Shown: positions 18,248 through 27,170, counted from the stretch's first letter. The stretch is 64,000 nt of DNA from Alkalibacillus almallahensis (GCF_011761495.1 NZ_JAASRU010000009.1:1-64000); one strand, 5' to 3'. Translations and numbers: made by a program. Notes: generated from the sequence alone by a model not told the origin.

Positions 18248-19210
18248 ATGACGATCGTATTAGGTATTGATGGAGGCGGCACAGGAACACAGGCGTTGGT
18301 TGCGGATGAAACAGGACATGTATATGCTTCGGCAACTGTTGGACCCACGAACCCGAATGCCGTGAGTCGCTCACAATTAAAGGAAACAATCACCACCTTA
18401 ATGACTGAATTACATTATGACGATCCGACAGCTTTTAACAAGATTGCTCGTGGTTTTGCTGGCATGTCTGGTTCTGGCGATTCTGAGAAAAGTCATCTTG
18501 TTGAGACGGTCTTAGCTGAGGCTGCACCAGATTTCCCGATTCGAGTGGATAATGATGCGATCAATGCTTTATACGCTGAAACCTTAGGCGAACCTGGCAT
18601 TGTTCAAATTGCTGGGACAGGTTCGATCACGTTTGGTCTAAATGAAATGGGCGAAACCGCTCGGATCGGTGGCTGGGGCTATTTATTTGGTGATGAAGGA
18701 AGCGGTTATGCGATCGGTCAATCTGCTTTAGAAGCTATTTTCCAAGCTTATGACGGCAAAATGGAAGCAGATGTGATCACACGACATATTTTAGCTTACG
18801 CCCAAATTCAAGACGTGCCAGATTTGATCCCGTATATTTATGAATCACCAAGTCCCCGTGAATCAATCGCTAAATTAACGCGCCCCGTGTTTCAGGCTTA
18901 CGATGAAGGCGATGATTTAGCGATTCGTCTGATTCAACAAGCTGCCGATGATCTTACGTTTTCGGTGCAGACGATGTTAAACCGTCATTTCAAACATAAT
19001 CAAGAAGTCGTCTTAGCTGGTGGTGTGTTTAAACGTCGTGATGTTTTGCCAACGATCCTCAATCATCAGTTGTCCGCCCTTGTTATAATGCTTGAACGCG
19101 AACCTGTTGTCGGCGCTGTCGTTGCGGCCTTACAAGATGCGGGTGTATTGGTTCAATCTGAGTTCAAATCCTCTGTCGACAAAGCTTCTAATAATAAATC
19201 GGCTAAATGA
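18248..19210 (+). CDS. murK: N-acetylmuramate/N-acetylglucosamine kinase (BadF/BcrA ATPase family)
   Basis: The 320-residue protein has the ASKHA fold: phosphate-1 loop GIDGGGTGTQALVAD at the N-terminus, IVQIAGTGSI and GWGYLFGDEGSGYAIGQ in the middle, and the adenosine motif VVLAGGVF near residue 257. This family includes eukaryotic GlcNAc kinase and clostridial MurK, which phosphorylates MurNAc and GlcNAc at O-6. No PTS MurP is present in the region, so a kinase acting after ABC uptake is exactly what the pathway needs. GCAGGGAGG precedes ATG 18248. The last 58 bp overlap the convergent glcF-like gene, which is unusual. Confidence 0.78.
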   Translation: MTIVLGIDGGGTGTQALVADETGHVYASATVGPTNPNAVSRSQLKETITTLMTELHYDDPTAFNKIARGFAGMSGSGDSEKSHLVETVLAEAAPDFPIRVDNDAINALYAETLGEPGIVQIAGTGSITFGLNEMGETARIGGWGYLFGDEGSGYAIGQSALEAIFQAYDGKMEADVITRHILAYAQIQDVPDLIPYIYESPSPRESIAKLTRPVFQAYDEGDDLAIRLIQQAADDLTFSVQTMLNRHFKHNQEVVLAGGVFKRRDVLPTILNHQLSALVIMLEREPVVGAVVAALQDAGVLVQSEFKSSVDKASNNKSAK

Positions 19211-20478
19211 ACAGCGCGCATCGTGTCTGTTTGTTCGGTTCGTTCGATGCCAAGTTTCATCTGTAATAAACAGCCTGGATTCGTCGTCACGATTGTGGTT
19301 GCCCGCGTTGTGTCGACGTTTTCCATTTTGTGATCTAAAATTTGCATCGACATCTCAGGTTGTGTCAAATTATAAATCCCTGCTGATCCACAACATTGGT
19401 CAGCGTGTGGCATTTCGATATAGTGAGCCCCTTCGATCGCTTGAATGAGTTGTCGCGGTGCATCGGCCACCCCTAACACATTCCGCAAATGACATGAATC
19501 TTGATAGGTGATGATTTGTTGATCGATGTTTAAAGCCGCTTCATTAGGAAAATCAAGGTCCATTAATACGGTTGAAAAATCAACAATTTTATCCGTAAAT
19601 GCTTTTGCTCGTTCAGCCCATTCTGCATCGTTCTCTAATAGATGATCATAATCGTGTAAAAACGCGCCGCAACCGCCAGCGTTCGTGATGATATAATCGA
19701 CGTCTGCTTGTTCGAATGCTTGAATATTTTGCTTCGCCAATTCTTTAGCTCCCGCTTTTTTCCCGCTATGACCGTGGAGTGCTCCACAGCAACCTTGTGT
19801 ATCAGGCACGACGACATCACAACCTGCTCGATTTAACAATGTGATCGTAGACTGGTTCGTCTCGTGAAACAGTGTATCCATGAGGCACCCTTTGAACATA
19901 GCAGCAGTTGCTTTTGTTTGATCGGTTTCACTTGGAAACGTGACTTCACGATGTTGTTTCGCACGTTTCGGTACGTCGGGTAAGACGCGTTCCATTTGTT
20001 GCATATGGTCAGGGAAAAAGTTCATCACTTTTAATTTCCGAGCTGTTTTTTGCAAGCCAGAACGTTGGTAAAACCGTAATAAACTCGTGGCTTTACCCAT
20101 CTTCTCTTGGTCGGTAAAAAGCATATTCAGCGTCGTTTTGCGTAGAGCTTTTTCTTGAAGCGGGACATCTTTATGTTCGTAAAAGATCGCGCGCGCTTCT
20201 TCTAACATTTCCCCGTAATTGACACCTGCAGGACATGCTGGTTCACAAGCTCGGCATCCTAGACAAACATTCAGCGATTCTTCGACTTCATGAACATCAT
20301 CAATCTCTCCGTCTCGAACAGCCATCATAAGTGAGATCCGACCGCGAGGCGAGTGGACCTCATCTTGGGTCTCGACATAAGTTGGACATGCCGGTAAACA
20401 AAAACCGCACTTCATACAATTGAGTAAATCATCTTCACTGATTCGTTCCTGAAAGGCTTGAGTGATCGCTTCACTCAT
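19153..20478 (-). CDS. glcF: Glycolate/D-lactate oxidase iron-sulfur subunit (GlcF type)
   Basis: The 441-residue protein has two [4Fe-4S] motifs near the N-terminus (CMKCGFCLPACP and CLGCRACEPACP) and two CCG domains (QGCCGALHGHSG and DQCCGSAGIYN). It would pass electrons from the flavoprotein encoded just upstream to the membrane quinone pool. ATG 20478 follows GGAGGTGAGG. It overlaps the flavoprotein gene by 8 bp. Annotation pipelines usually call this glycolate oxidase, but D-lactate is an equally usual substrate of the family. The location beside the MurNAc pathway, which releases D-lactate, favours lactate (inference). Confidence 0.85.
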   Translation of the reverse strand: MSEAITQAFQERISEDDLLNCMKCGFCLPACPTYVETQDEVHSPRGRISLMMAVRDGEIDDVHEVEESLNVCLGCRACEPACPAGVNYGEMLEEARAIFYEHKDVPLQEKALRKTTLNMLFTDQEKMGKATSLLRFYQRSGLQKTARKLKVMNFFPDHMQQMERVLPDVPKRAKQHREVTFPSETDQTKATAAMFKGCLMDTLFHETNQSTITLLNRAGCDVVVPDTQGCCGALHGHSGKKAGAKELAKQNIQAFEQADVDYIITNAGGCGAFLHDYDHLLENDAEWAERAKAFTDKIVDFSTVLMDLDFPNEAALNIDQQIITYQDSCHLRNVLGVADAPRQLIQAIEGAHYIEMPHADQCCGSAGIYNLTQPEMSMQILDHKMENVDTTRATTIVTTNPGCLLQMKLGIERTEQTDTMRAVHLADLLLEALSTEDLNSD

Positions 20479-21871
20479 CGACCTCACCTCCTGAACGGTG
20501 AAATATTTTGCCTGGATTCATAATGTGCTCGGGATCAAAGGCTAGCTTAATTTGGTTCATTAGTTGGATCCCTTCATCACCGACTTTCCAAGCTAAGTAG
20601 GGTGATTTCATTTCGCCAACGCCGTGTTCACCAGTGATCGTGCCACCTAAGTCGATTGCTTTTCGGAAAATGGCGGCGAATGCGGCCTCTACGCGTTCCC
20701 ATTCGTCTTTGTCACGCAAGTCGGTCATGCAAGTGGGGTGCAAATTGCCATCACCCGCGTGGCCGAATGTCGCAATATTGACGTCATGCTCTAAGGCAAT
20801 TGCCTCAATTGCTTTGACCATCGTCGCGATTTCAGATCTTGGGACCGTTGCATCTTCTAAAATAGTCGTTGGGCTACGTTTTGCTAAGGCTGACAAGGCA
20901 CTGCGCCTCGCTTCTCGTAACTCGGCCGCTCGTTCTTCCGTTTCAGCGATTTGAGTCGTGATGGCCCCGTGTTCAATCGCGATCCCTTGAATGAGTTGAA
21001 TATCATGTTCGCAAATAGACGGCGGCCCGTCTTGTTCGATCAGTAACACCGCTTCAGCATCTGTCGGCAACCCGACGTGCGTGTAATCTTCAACAGCTTG
21101 AATTGTCGCTCGGTCAATGAATTCTAATGTGGCAGGCGTTAATTTATTGGCAATCACTTGAGAAACCGTTTCCGCAGCGCGTTCGATCGAATCAAAAGAG
21201 GCTAATAAGGTTTGTTTTGACTCAGGCAACGGAACGAGTTTGAGTGTTGCTTTAGTGATGATTCCTAATGTTCCTTCAGATCCAACGAATAAACTGGTCA
21301 AGTCATATCCCGCGACATCTTTAACGTTTTTCCCGCCTGCTCGGATCACATCTCCATTTGCGATTACCGCGTTGACGCCTAGTACATAATCCTTCGTCAC
21401 ACCATATTTTAAGCCACGCAAACCACCAGAGTTTTCATTTATATTACCACCAATTGTTGAGATCTTCATCGAACTAGGATCAGGTGGGTAAAATAACCCT
21501 TTAGCTTCTACAGCTTCGCAAATATCACCTGTTATCACACCTGGTTGTACGGTAATCGTCAAATTGTCTTCATCGAGTTCGAGAATACGATACATTCGAT
21601 GGAACAGCAAAACAACCCCGCCCTGAGTCGGTGTCGTGCCTGCCGCTAGATTTGTACCAGATCCTCGTGGCACAATAGGTATTTGATGATTAGCACAAAC
21701 CGTAACGATTTCTTTAATTTCTTGCTCACTTGCTGGAGCCACCACAGCCTCAGGTTTTGTATTAAAATTCGGCGTCGCATCGTAAGCGTACGATAATAAA
21801 GAGGACTGCTTCGTTTGTACATGCTCATCGCCGACAATGTGTCGAATTTCTTGAATCCATGTCATAGTCAT
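20471..21871 (-). CDS. glcD: FAD-linked glycolate/D-lactate oxidase subunit (GlcD type)
   Basis: The 466-residue flavoprotein of the VAO/PCMH fold has the FAD-binding motif PRGSGTNLAAGTTP at about residues 70-83, then GGNINENSGGLRG. The C-terminal FAD-oxidase domain includes FGHAGDGNLHP and ITGEHGVGEMK near the end. It oxidises a 2-hydroxyacid to the 2-oxoacid and is operonic with the iron-sulfur subunit. A promoter-like TATAAT (21918-21913 on the minus strand) lies upstream. D-lactate from MurQ is the likely physiological substrate given the neighbours; glycolate cannot be excluded. Confidence 0.88.
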   Translation of the reverse strand: MTMTWIQEIRHIVGDEHVQTKQSSLLSYAYDATPNFNTKPEAVVAPASEQEIKEIVTVCANHQIPIVPRGSGTNLAAGTTPTQGGVVLLFHRMYRILELDEDNLTITVQPGVITGDICEAVEAKGLFYPPDPSSMKISTIGGNINENSGGLRGLKYGVTKDYVLGVNAVIANGDVIRAGGKNVKDVAGYDLTSLFVGSEGTLGIITKATLKLVPLPESKQTLLASFDSIERAAETVSQVIANKLTPATLEFIDRATIQAVEDYTHVGLPTDAEAVLLIEQDGPPSICEHDIQLIQGIAIEHGAITTQIAETEERAAELREARRSALSALAKRSPTTILEDATVPRSEIATMVKAIEAIALEHDVNIATFGHAGDGNLHPTCMTDLRDKDEWERVEAAFAAIFRKAIDLGGTITGEHGVGEMKSPYLAWKVGDEGIQLMNQIKLAFDPEHIMNPGKIFHRSGGEVDE

Positions 21872-22011
21872 CGTAACCTCTCTGGATATTTTTTTGAAAA
21901 GTTCTTAAATTTATTATAATATGAAAAGCGATGTGTTAAAATAAAATTACATTAAAAAATCAAAATTTTAAAATATATATTTAAATTGTAACAGAAAGTA
22001 GTGGTCTGTTT

Positions 22012-23154
22012 ATGATCATCAATCATGTGCGAATTTTTCTTGAAAAGCAAACAATTGAAAATGGCTCGCTTGAGTTTCAAGACGGTCAAATTGTCGGTAT
22101 TCATGAGGAACCAATCCAAGATCAAGGAGCGATTGATGGAAGTGGATTCAACATGATTCCAGGTTTCATCGATACCCATATTCATGGAGCCAATGGTGTT
22201 GATGTCATGGATGGGACGAGTGAAGCGCTCACAACGATGGCTCAAACGTTACCACAAGAAGGAACCACGTCATTTTTACCGACAACGCTAACAAGCGAAC
22301 CATCGCAAATCGAACAAGCATTAAAGACGATTGCTAATTATGAGCAACAAAAAGGTGAAGCTGAAGTTCTTGGGGCTCACGTTGAAGGGCCGTTTATCAA
22401 CGAAAAGAAAAAAGGTGCTCAACCCGCAGAACATATTCGTTTGCCAGATCGATCGCTAACCCAAGAATGGCTTGAGACTGGTGTAGTAAAGGCTATGACG
22501 TTAGCACCTGAATTAGACGGCGCCAATGATGTGATGCGATTGTTAAATGATCATGCCGTTGTTGTCTCAGCTGGACACACAGATGCGGATTATCAATCGA
22601 TTCGTTTAGCGAGAACGCATGGTTTAACTCAATTAACCCATTTATGCAATGCCATGAACGGCATTCACCACCGCGAAGTGGGAGCAGTCGGCGCAGCGGG
22701 ATTACTCGATGATTTACAAAGTGAACTCATCGCAGACGGCATACATGTCGTTGATCCTATGTTGAAGTTAATTTATGACATGCTGGGCCCTGAAAAGATC
22801 ACGCTAATCACAGATAGTATTCGAGCTAAAGGGTTAGAACCTGGAACCTATACATTAGGTGGTCAAGAGGTGACTGTGACGAATGGCCAAGCGACGTTAA
22901 GTGATGGCACGCTTGCTGGTAGTGTTTTAATGATGAACGAAGCGGGCAAACGCATGATGGACGTTGGTGGCGCTTCTATTCATGATGTCATTCGAATGGC
23001 CTCAGTCAATCCAGCTAAGCAGTATGGTGTTTGGAATGAGAAGGGAAGTATTGCGGTTGGTAAAGATGCTGATTTCGTCTTAGTCGACGATGAATTAACG
23101 GTTTATGCAACTTATTGTAAAGGTGTGAAAGCCTATGAACGTGATTCGAACTGA
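22012..23154 (+). CDS. nagA: N-acetylglucosamine-6-phosphate deacetylase
   Basis: The 380-residue amidohydrolase has the HIHG metal motif (DTHIHGANGVDVMDG), the glutamate ligand in GAHVEGPFI, and SAGHTDA, LCNAMNGIHHR and LITDSI with the catalytic Asp. It converts GlcNAc-6-P to GlcN-6-P and acetate. It starts at ATG 22012 and overlaps nagB by 20 bp. The enzyme is the step after MurQ in MurNAc salvage and also serves GlcNAc uptake. The length is normal for the family. Confidence 0.95.
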   Translation: MIINHVRIFLEKQTIENGSLEFQDGQIVGIHEEPIQDQGAIDGSGFNMIPGFIDTHIHGANGVDVMDGTSEALTTMAQTLPQEGTTSFLPTTLTSEPSQIEQALKTIANYEQQKGEAEVLGAHVEGPFINEKKKGAQPAEHIRLPDRSLTQEWLETGVVKAMTLAPELDGANDVMRLLNDHAVVVSAGHTDADYQSIRLARTHGLTQLTHLCNAMNGIHHREVGAVGAAGLLDDLQSELIADGIHVVDPMLKLIYDMLGPEKITLITDSIRAKGLEPGTYTLGGQEVTVTNGQATLSDGTLAGSVLMMNEAGKRMMDVGGASIHDVIRMASVNPAKQYGVWNEKGSIAVGKDADFVLVDDELTVYATYCKGVKAYERDSN

Positions 23155-23830
23155 ACAATATGAAACGATGAGTCAATCTGTTGCTGATGATGTGCAGGAA
23201 TTTGTTAAAAAGCATGAGCATCCCGTATTAGGGTTAGCAACCGGAAGTACGCCAGTTGGTTTTTATGAATCTATACGCCAAGCACAGCCTGATTGGTCTC
23301 ATGTGACGACGTTTAATTTAGACGAATATGTTGGGATTTCGCCGAATCATCCCGAAAGTTATCGGACGTTTATGGAGCGCCATTTGTTTTCCGAAATACC
23401 AGTCAATGCCAGTCATATCCCTGATGGTCAGGCGCAGGATTTAACTGCTGAATGTGATCGCTATGAACAAAAAATTGCTGAACAAGGTCCGATTGATTTA
23501 CAAATTCTTGGATTAGGTCATAATGGCCATATTGGTTTTAACGAGCCTGGAACATCATTTCAGTCGCGGACACATATCGTTGACTTGGCTGAAACAACCC
23601 GTCAAGCGAATGCTCGATTTTTTGGATCGATTGATGATGTACCGATTCAAGCGATCACGATGGGCATTCAGACGATTATGGAAGCTAAGAAAATTATTTT
23701 AATGGTAAGTGGACACGGGAAAGAACATGCGTTTAATCGATTAATGGAAGGTGAGATAGACGAACAATTTCCCGCGAGTGTCTTACATCATCATCCCGAT
23801 GTAACCGTGTATGTGAGTGAAGTTGAATAA
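23135..23830 (+). CDS. nagB: Glucosamine-6-phosphate deaminase
   Basis: The 231-residue protein has GLATGSTPVGFYE (phosphate loop), FNLDEYVG with the catalytic Asp, and GLGHNGHIGFNEPG with the ring-opening His. It converts GlcN-6-P to fructose-6-P and ammonia. AAAGGTGTG inside the nagA end serves as ribosome site. The short Gram-positive form lacks the C-terminal allosteric extension of the E. coli enzyme. No clear intrinsic terminator follows; the 492-bp gap holds a composite repeat. Confidence 0.95.
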   Translation: MNVIRTEQYETMSQSVADDVQEFVKKHEHPVLGLATGSTPVGFYESIRQAQPDWSHVTTFNLDEYVGISPNHPESYRTFMERHLFSEIPVNASHIPDGQAQDLTAECDRYEQKIAEQGPIDLQILGLGHNGHIGFNEPGTSFQSRTHIVDLAETTRQANARFFGSIDDVPIQAITMGIQTIMEAKKIILMVSGHGKEHAFNRLMEGEIDEQFPASVLHHHPDVTVYVSEVE

Positions 23831-23881
23831 TGGTTATTTAATTAAAAATCGAATCGAGTTTTATATTGTAATATTTAAATA

Positions 23882-24277
23882 GTTGTTGAATTGTGAGTCG
23901 TGTTGGTGGCGACTCCTGGCCGATGTATGGTGCTTCCACTAAGAACACAAACGCCCTGTTTGCAAGTGGAAGTCACGAGATCATGTCGAAGTAAATCATG
24001 CGCTTGCGAGTACTCGGCGCAGAATAGTCGAAGAAGCTTAGGAATTTAGTTTATGTGGTAGGCGTCGACATTAGGCCGTCTGGACTGTTATGAGAAAAGC
24101 GCGTGTCTCGTGAACCGCTGTGATACAGCGAAAATTCCTCATTATACAGCGAAAATGGTGCTCAATACAGCGAAAATTACGCATGATACAGCGAAAACAT
24201 CGCTTGATACAGCGAAAATCTCTACACTTACAGCGAAACTAAACCATTCACCGAAAGCGGATCACAATATCAACAAC
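23882..24277 (+). repeat. Structured interspersed repeat, copy 2, composite with an internal 21-bp array
   Basis: The left end (GTTGTTGAATTGTGAG, then GGTGGCGACTCCTG) and right end (CACCGAAAGCGGATCACA to ATCAACAAC) match copy 1, but the interior is different. It holds a CTTCCACT/AGTGGAAG hairpin, unrelated sequence, and the ATACAGCGAAAA array. It occupies most of the 23831-24322 gap and looks like a rearranged copy. Confidence 0.75.
24123..24238 (+). repeat. 21-bp phased array, word ATACAGCGAAAA (6 units)
   Basis: TACA starts at 24124, 24145, 24166, 24187, 24208 and 24229: five steps of exactly 21 bp. The cores of units 1-5 are identical over 12 bp while the 9-bp spacers differ. The array lies inside the composite repeat between nagB and the rpiR-type gene. 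Confidence 0.93.
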
Positions 24278-24322
24278 GGAATAGACCAGTGTTAAATTCG
24301 TTAAAAGAAAGGATGGAGGCGC

Positions 24323-25186
24323 GTGTCGGAATTAAAAGGTGGTCTAGTGATTTTAAAAGAAATGGTCGGTTTTTTGCCTAATTCAGAACGCAAAATTGCC
24401 GATTATATGATTCAGCATCCTGAAGAAGCGATTCAGATGACCGCAGCATCATTAGGCAAGGCGAGTCAAACAAGTAGTGCTGCCGTGATCCGTATGTGCA
24501 AATCAATTGGCTTTAAAAGTTTTCAAGAATTAAAATTACGCGTTGCAGGTGATCTTCAGCAAGGTAATGGCTCAACGGATTACCGTGACATTAAGCCGAA
24601 TGAAGATACTGCGAGCGTTATTGATACCGTAACCGCTAATACGATTCAAACGATTAAGGAGTCCGTTGATGTTTTAGACAAACAAGAATTGGAGCGTGCA
24701 GTACAAGCGATTATCAATGCGGATTCGATTACATTTGTAGGCTTTGGGGCGTCATATATTGCCGCAAGTGATGCCGCGCAGAAATTTGTAAGGATTAATA
24801 AGCATGTGCATTCATTTTCCGATTTACATATGGCTGCAACGACGGTCGCGAACAAAGACAAGCACGACGTCGTGGTTGGTTTATCGTTCTCAGGTGAGAC
24901 GGCAGAGGTAGCCAAAGTCCTTGGGTTAGCTAGTCAGAAAGGGATTCAGACGATAAGTGTCACGAAATATGGAAAGTCAAAAGTGGCTGATCAAGCGGAT
25001 ATTAACCTGCACACTTCAGCCGCACGCGAAGCGACGTTTCGTAGTGGGGCAACCTCGTCTCGTATGGCGCAACTACATGTCATTGATATGTTATTTATGA
25101 GCTTAGCCGCGCAACAATACGAGCAGTCTGTGCAATACATCGACGAAACGCGTGAAGCCATTTCTTATATTAAAAGGGACTTATAA
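24323..25186 (+). CDS. murR: RpiR-family transcriptional regulator (MurR-like)
   Basis: The 287-residue protein has an N-terminal RpiR helix-turn-helix (about residues 10-80, with NSERKIADYMIQHPEEAIQM and TSSAAVIRMCKSIGFKSFQ). A SIS sugar-phosphate domain follows at about 120-260 (GFGASYIAASDA, GLSFSGETAEV). MurR regulators sense MurNAc-6-P and control murQ-type operons. GTG 24323 follows GGATGGAGG. The gene is convergent with the PucR-type gene and overlaps it by 6 bp. The MurR assignment rests on neighbourhood; GlcNAc or GlcN phosphate could also be the ligand. Confidence 0.75.
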   Translation: MSELKGGLVILKEMVGFLPNSERKIADYMIQHPEEAIQMTAASLGKASQTSSAAVIRMCKSIGFKSFQELKLRVAGDLQQGNGSTDYRDIKPNEDTASVIDTVTANTIQTIKESVDVLDKQELERAVQAIINADSITFVGFGASYIAASDAAQKFVRINKHVHSFSDLHMAATTVANKDKHDVVVGLSFSGETAEVAKVLGLASQKGIQTISVTKYGKSKVADQADINLHTSAAREATFRSGATSSRMAQLHVIDMLFMSLAAQQYEQSVQYIDETREAISYIKRDL

Positions 25187-26005
25187 ATATTTGATGGCGA
25201 TATAAGCTTTTAATGCATCATCAAAATGTCTAATGTCTAAATGAGTTAAGTCATTAAATTTATCGATGCGTTTTTGTACGGTGTTTCGATGCATGTAATG
25301 CGTTTTAGCAACTGATGATACATTAAGCTGATGCTCAATAACCGCTTCAATCGTTTCAAGAAGAGGCTCGTCATCAATAGCAGCGCGTAAAATACTTTGT
25401 TTGAAAAAATGCTGGTCTGTTCGATCTAATGAATAAGTTAGAAAAGGTAATAAGGCATCATTCTGTTTCAATACGACTTGTTTGTTGTCATGGAATAAGG
25501 TAGGGACTATGCGTTTTAACCACTGATAGATATTCGGTCCTTCTTGAAGGTTGTCGTGCACATCAGATTGAAAGATCATCATTTTAAAGTCCAAGTCATT
25601 CGATAAGACATCAATGACGTCATGGAAATCTAAAGGTTCTTCGCCATTGTCCAATAACTCTAGCGCAATGGTGATTCCTTGTTGGTTGGATAGGATAATT
25701 AAAGATTTGTTTAAAACATCCTCAATAGCTGGCAAGGCATCAGTCGTTTGTTTAAAAGCAATGAACCGAAAATGATTGATAGATGATGGATAATCAGGTC
25801 TCGCGTTTTCGAAATATTGTTGCCAAAGGTGATGATCATAAGGCTCTTCTTCGGCTAACGCTTTGATCAGATGATAGGCTTCATCGCTAATATCATCGCT
25901 AGGGATGCCGTATAAGATACCGTTTATATAAAAAGTTACATAATCTGAATCTGTTTCTTGTAAACTCGTTAAATTAGGATAAATAACCTTAAGTCGTTCT
26001 AGCAC
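25181..26005 (-). CDS. PucR/CdaR-type helix-turn-helix regulator
   Basis: The 274-residue protein ends in a PucR-type HTH (about residues 225-272, LNVSSVAKTHYMHRNTVQKR). This places it with the sugar-diacid/purine regulators; the N-terminal 200 residues are divergent and show no GAF or PAS motif I can name. It is divergent from murQ with about 250 bp between the start codons, so it may control murQ, itself, or both. The minus-strand gene converges on the RpiR gene and the last two codons overlap. An activator of the salvage operon is a reasonable guess; the ligand is unknown. Confidence 0.7.
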   Translation of the reverse strand: MLERLKVIYPNLTSLQETDSDYVTFYINGILYGIPSDDISDEAYHLIKALAEEEPYDHHLWQQYFENARPDYPSSINHFRFIAFKQTTDALPAIEDVLNKSLIILSNQQGITIALELLDNGEEPLDFHDVIDVLSNDLDFKMMIFQSDVHDNLQEGPNIYQWLKRIVPTLFHDNKQVVLKQNDALLPFLTYSLDRTDQHFFKQSILRAAIDDEPLLETIEAVIEHQLNVSSVAKTHYMHRNTVQKRIDKFNDLTHLDIRHFDDALKAYIAIKYL

Positions 26006-26120
26006 AAAACCTCACTCCAAATCGTTAGTGTATCTATTATAGCATGCATTTTAAATTCATGTGACAGCGTGTTGTTGAATCAATGAGGTCAATATTCAAC
26101 AACTTTTATTTTCGTATATG

Positions 26121-26135
26121 TGAAATATTATTTCA
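26121..26135. promoter_or_regulatory. Candidate operator palindrome upstream of murQ
   Basis: TGAAATATTATTTCA is a perfect 7-1-7 palindrome located just upstream of the murQ -35 box. Its position suits binding by the RpiR- or PucR-type regulator encoded next door. Which one binds is not shown. Confidence 0.5.
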
Positions 26136-26151
26136 AAAATAAAAGACTTTA

Positions 26152-26180
26152 TTGACACAAGGAATTAATGAGGTTATAAT
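26152..26180 (+). promoter_or_regulatory. Sigma-A promoter of murQ
   Basis: TTGACA at 26152-26157 and TATAAT at 26175-26180 are both consensus with a 17-bp spacer. The start point is predicted near 26187. Confidence 0.9.
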
Positions 26181-26212
26181 AATTATAAATTTTCAGTCAA
26201 TTGTCACAACTT

Positions 26213-26226
26213 TGAAAGCGCTTTAT
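26213..26226 (+). promoter_or_regulatory. cre (CcpA) site in the murQ leader
   Basis: TGAAAGCGCTTTAT fits the CcpA consensus and lies about 30 bp downstream of the -10 box, a classic roadblock position for catabolite repression. Confidence 0.8.
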
Positions 26227-26253
26227 TAAATCAATGGTAAGGGAATGGGTTAC

Positions 26254-27156
26254 ATGGAATTGTCGTCATTAACAACTGAACAGCGAAACCCTAATAGCAT
26301 GAATCTTGACCAGCAAAATACATATGACATTTTGAAAACGATTCATCAAGAGGATGCTAAAATTCATCAAGCAATCGAAGACTTATTACCAATCATCGAT
26401 CAAGTCGTGGAAGCCGTTTACCAACGATTGTTGCGAGGAGGTCGATTGATATATGTAGGAGCTGGAACGAGTGGTCGTCTAGGATACTTGGACTCATCAG
26501 AATGCCAGCCGACGTTTATGACACCGCCTGAAATGGTGCAAACGATTATGGCTGGAGGCGTCGATGCTTTTTTCCAAGCATCAGAAGGCTCTGAGGATCA
26601 AGAGAGTCAGGGTAAAGAAGACATAGCTGTTAAAGATCTTGGCCCTTCAGATGTCGTCATAGGCATTACAGCGAGTGGAAGGACGCCTTATCCGATTGGT
26701 GCTGTCAAACATGCAAAAGAACAAGGTGCTTTTACAGTAGCACTCACATGTAATGAAGGTTCAGAAATTGGCCAGATTACAGATCAAGCTATTGATGTGG
26801 TCGTCGGACCTGAAGTGTTAACCGGTTCAACAAGAATGAAAGCGGCGACAGCTCATAAAATGATTCTTAACATGATTAGTACAACAACAATGGTTAAGTT
26901 AGGTAAAGTTTATGAAAATTTAATGGTCGATGTGCAAGCGAATAACGTGAAATTACGCGACCGGGCGAAACGGATCATTATGGATATTGCTGAAGTCACC
27001 TATGAAGTAGCAGAGGAAACATTGGCCAAAACAAACAATCATGTCAAGCCAGCCATTGTCATGTTGAAAGCTGATGTTGATTATGAGACGGCTAATCGCG
27101 CACTAGATGAAAGTGATGGCTATGTGCGAGAGGCTATTGAATTAGCGAAGCAATGA
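26254..27156 (+). CDS. murQ: N-acetylmuramic acid 6-phosphate etherase
   Basis: The 300-residue SIS-domain enzyme has VGAGTSGRLGYLDSSEC (substrate loop with the conserved Glu), GITASGRTPY and the family signature TGSTRMKAATAHK, followed by a UBA-like C-terminal helix region. It cleaves the lactyl ether of MurNAc-6-P to give GlcNAc-6-P and D-lactate. ATG 26254 is chosen because AAGGGA lies 9-10 bases before it; ATG 26245 sits too close. It is driven by a consensus promoter with a cre site in the leader and is followed 80 bp later by the sugar-binding lipoprotein gene. Confidence 0.96.
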   Translation: MELSSLTTEQRNPNSMNLDQQNTYDILKTIHQEDAKIHQAIEDLLPIIDQVVEAVYQRLLRGGRLIYVGAGTSGRLGYLDSSECQPTFMTPPEMVQTIMAGGVDAFFQASEGSEDQESQGKEDIAVKDLGPSDVVIGITASGRTPYPIGAVKHAKEQGAFTVALTCNEGSEIGQITDQAIDVVVGPEVLTGSTRMKAATAHKMILNMISTTTMVKLGKVYENLMVDVQANNVKLRDRAKRIIMDIAEVTYEVAEETLAKTNNHVKPAIVMLKADVDYETANRALDESDGYVREAIELAKQ

Positions 27157-27170
27157 TTAGTGGATGAAGT

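Noticed and set aside
24110-24295. ORF with a seven-residue peptide repeat (xTAKxxx) over the 24.1 kb array
   Set aside because: A 21-bp period is seven codons, so any open frame across an array shows heptads. It has no good ribosome site, other arrays include 20-bp steps that break the frame, and words differ between arrays.
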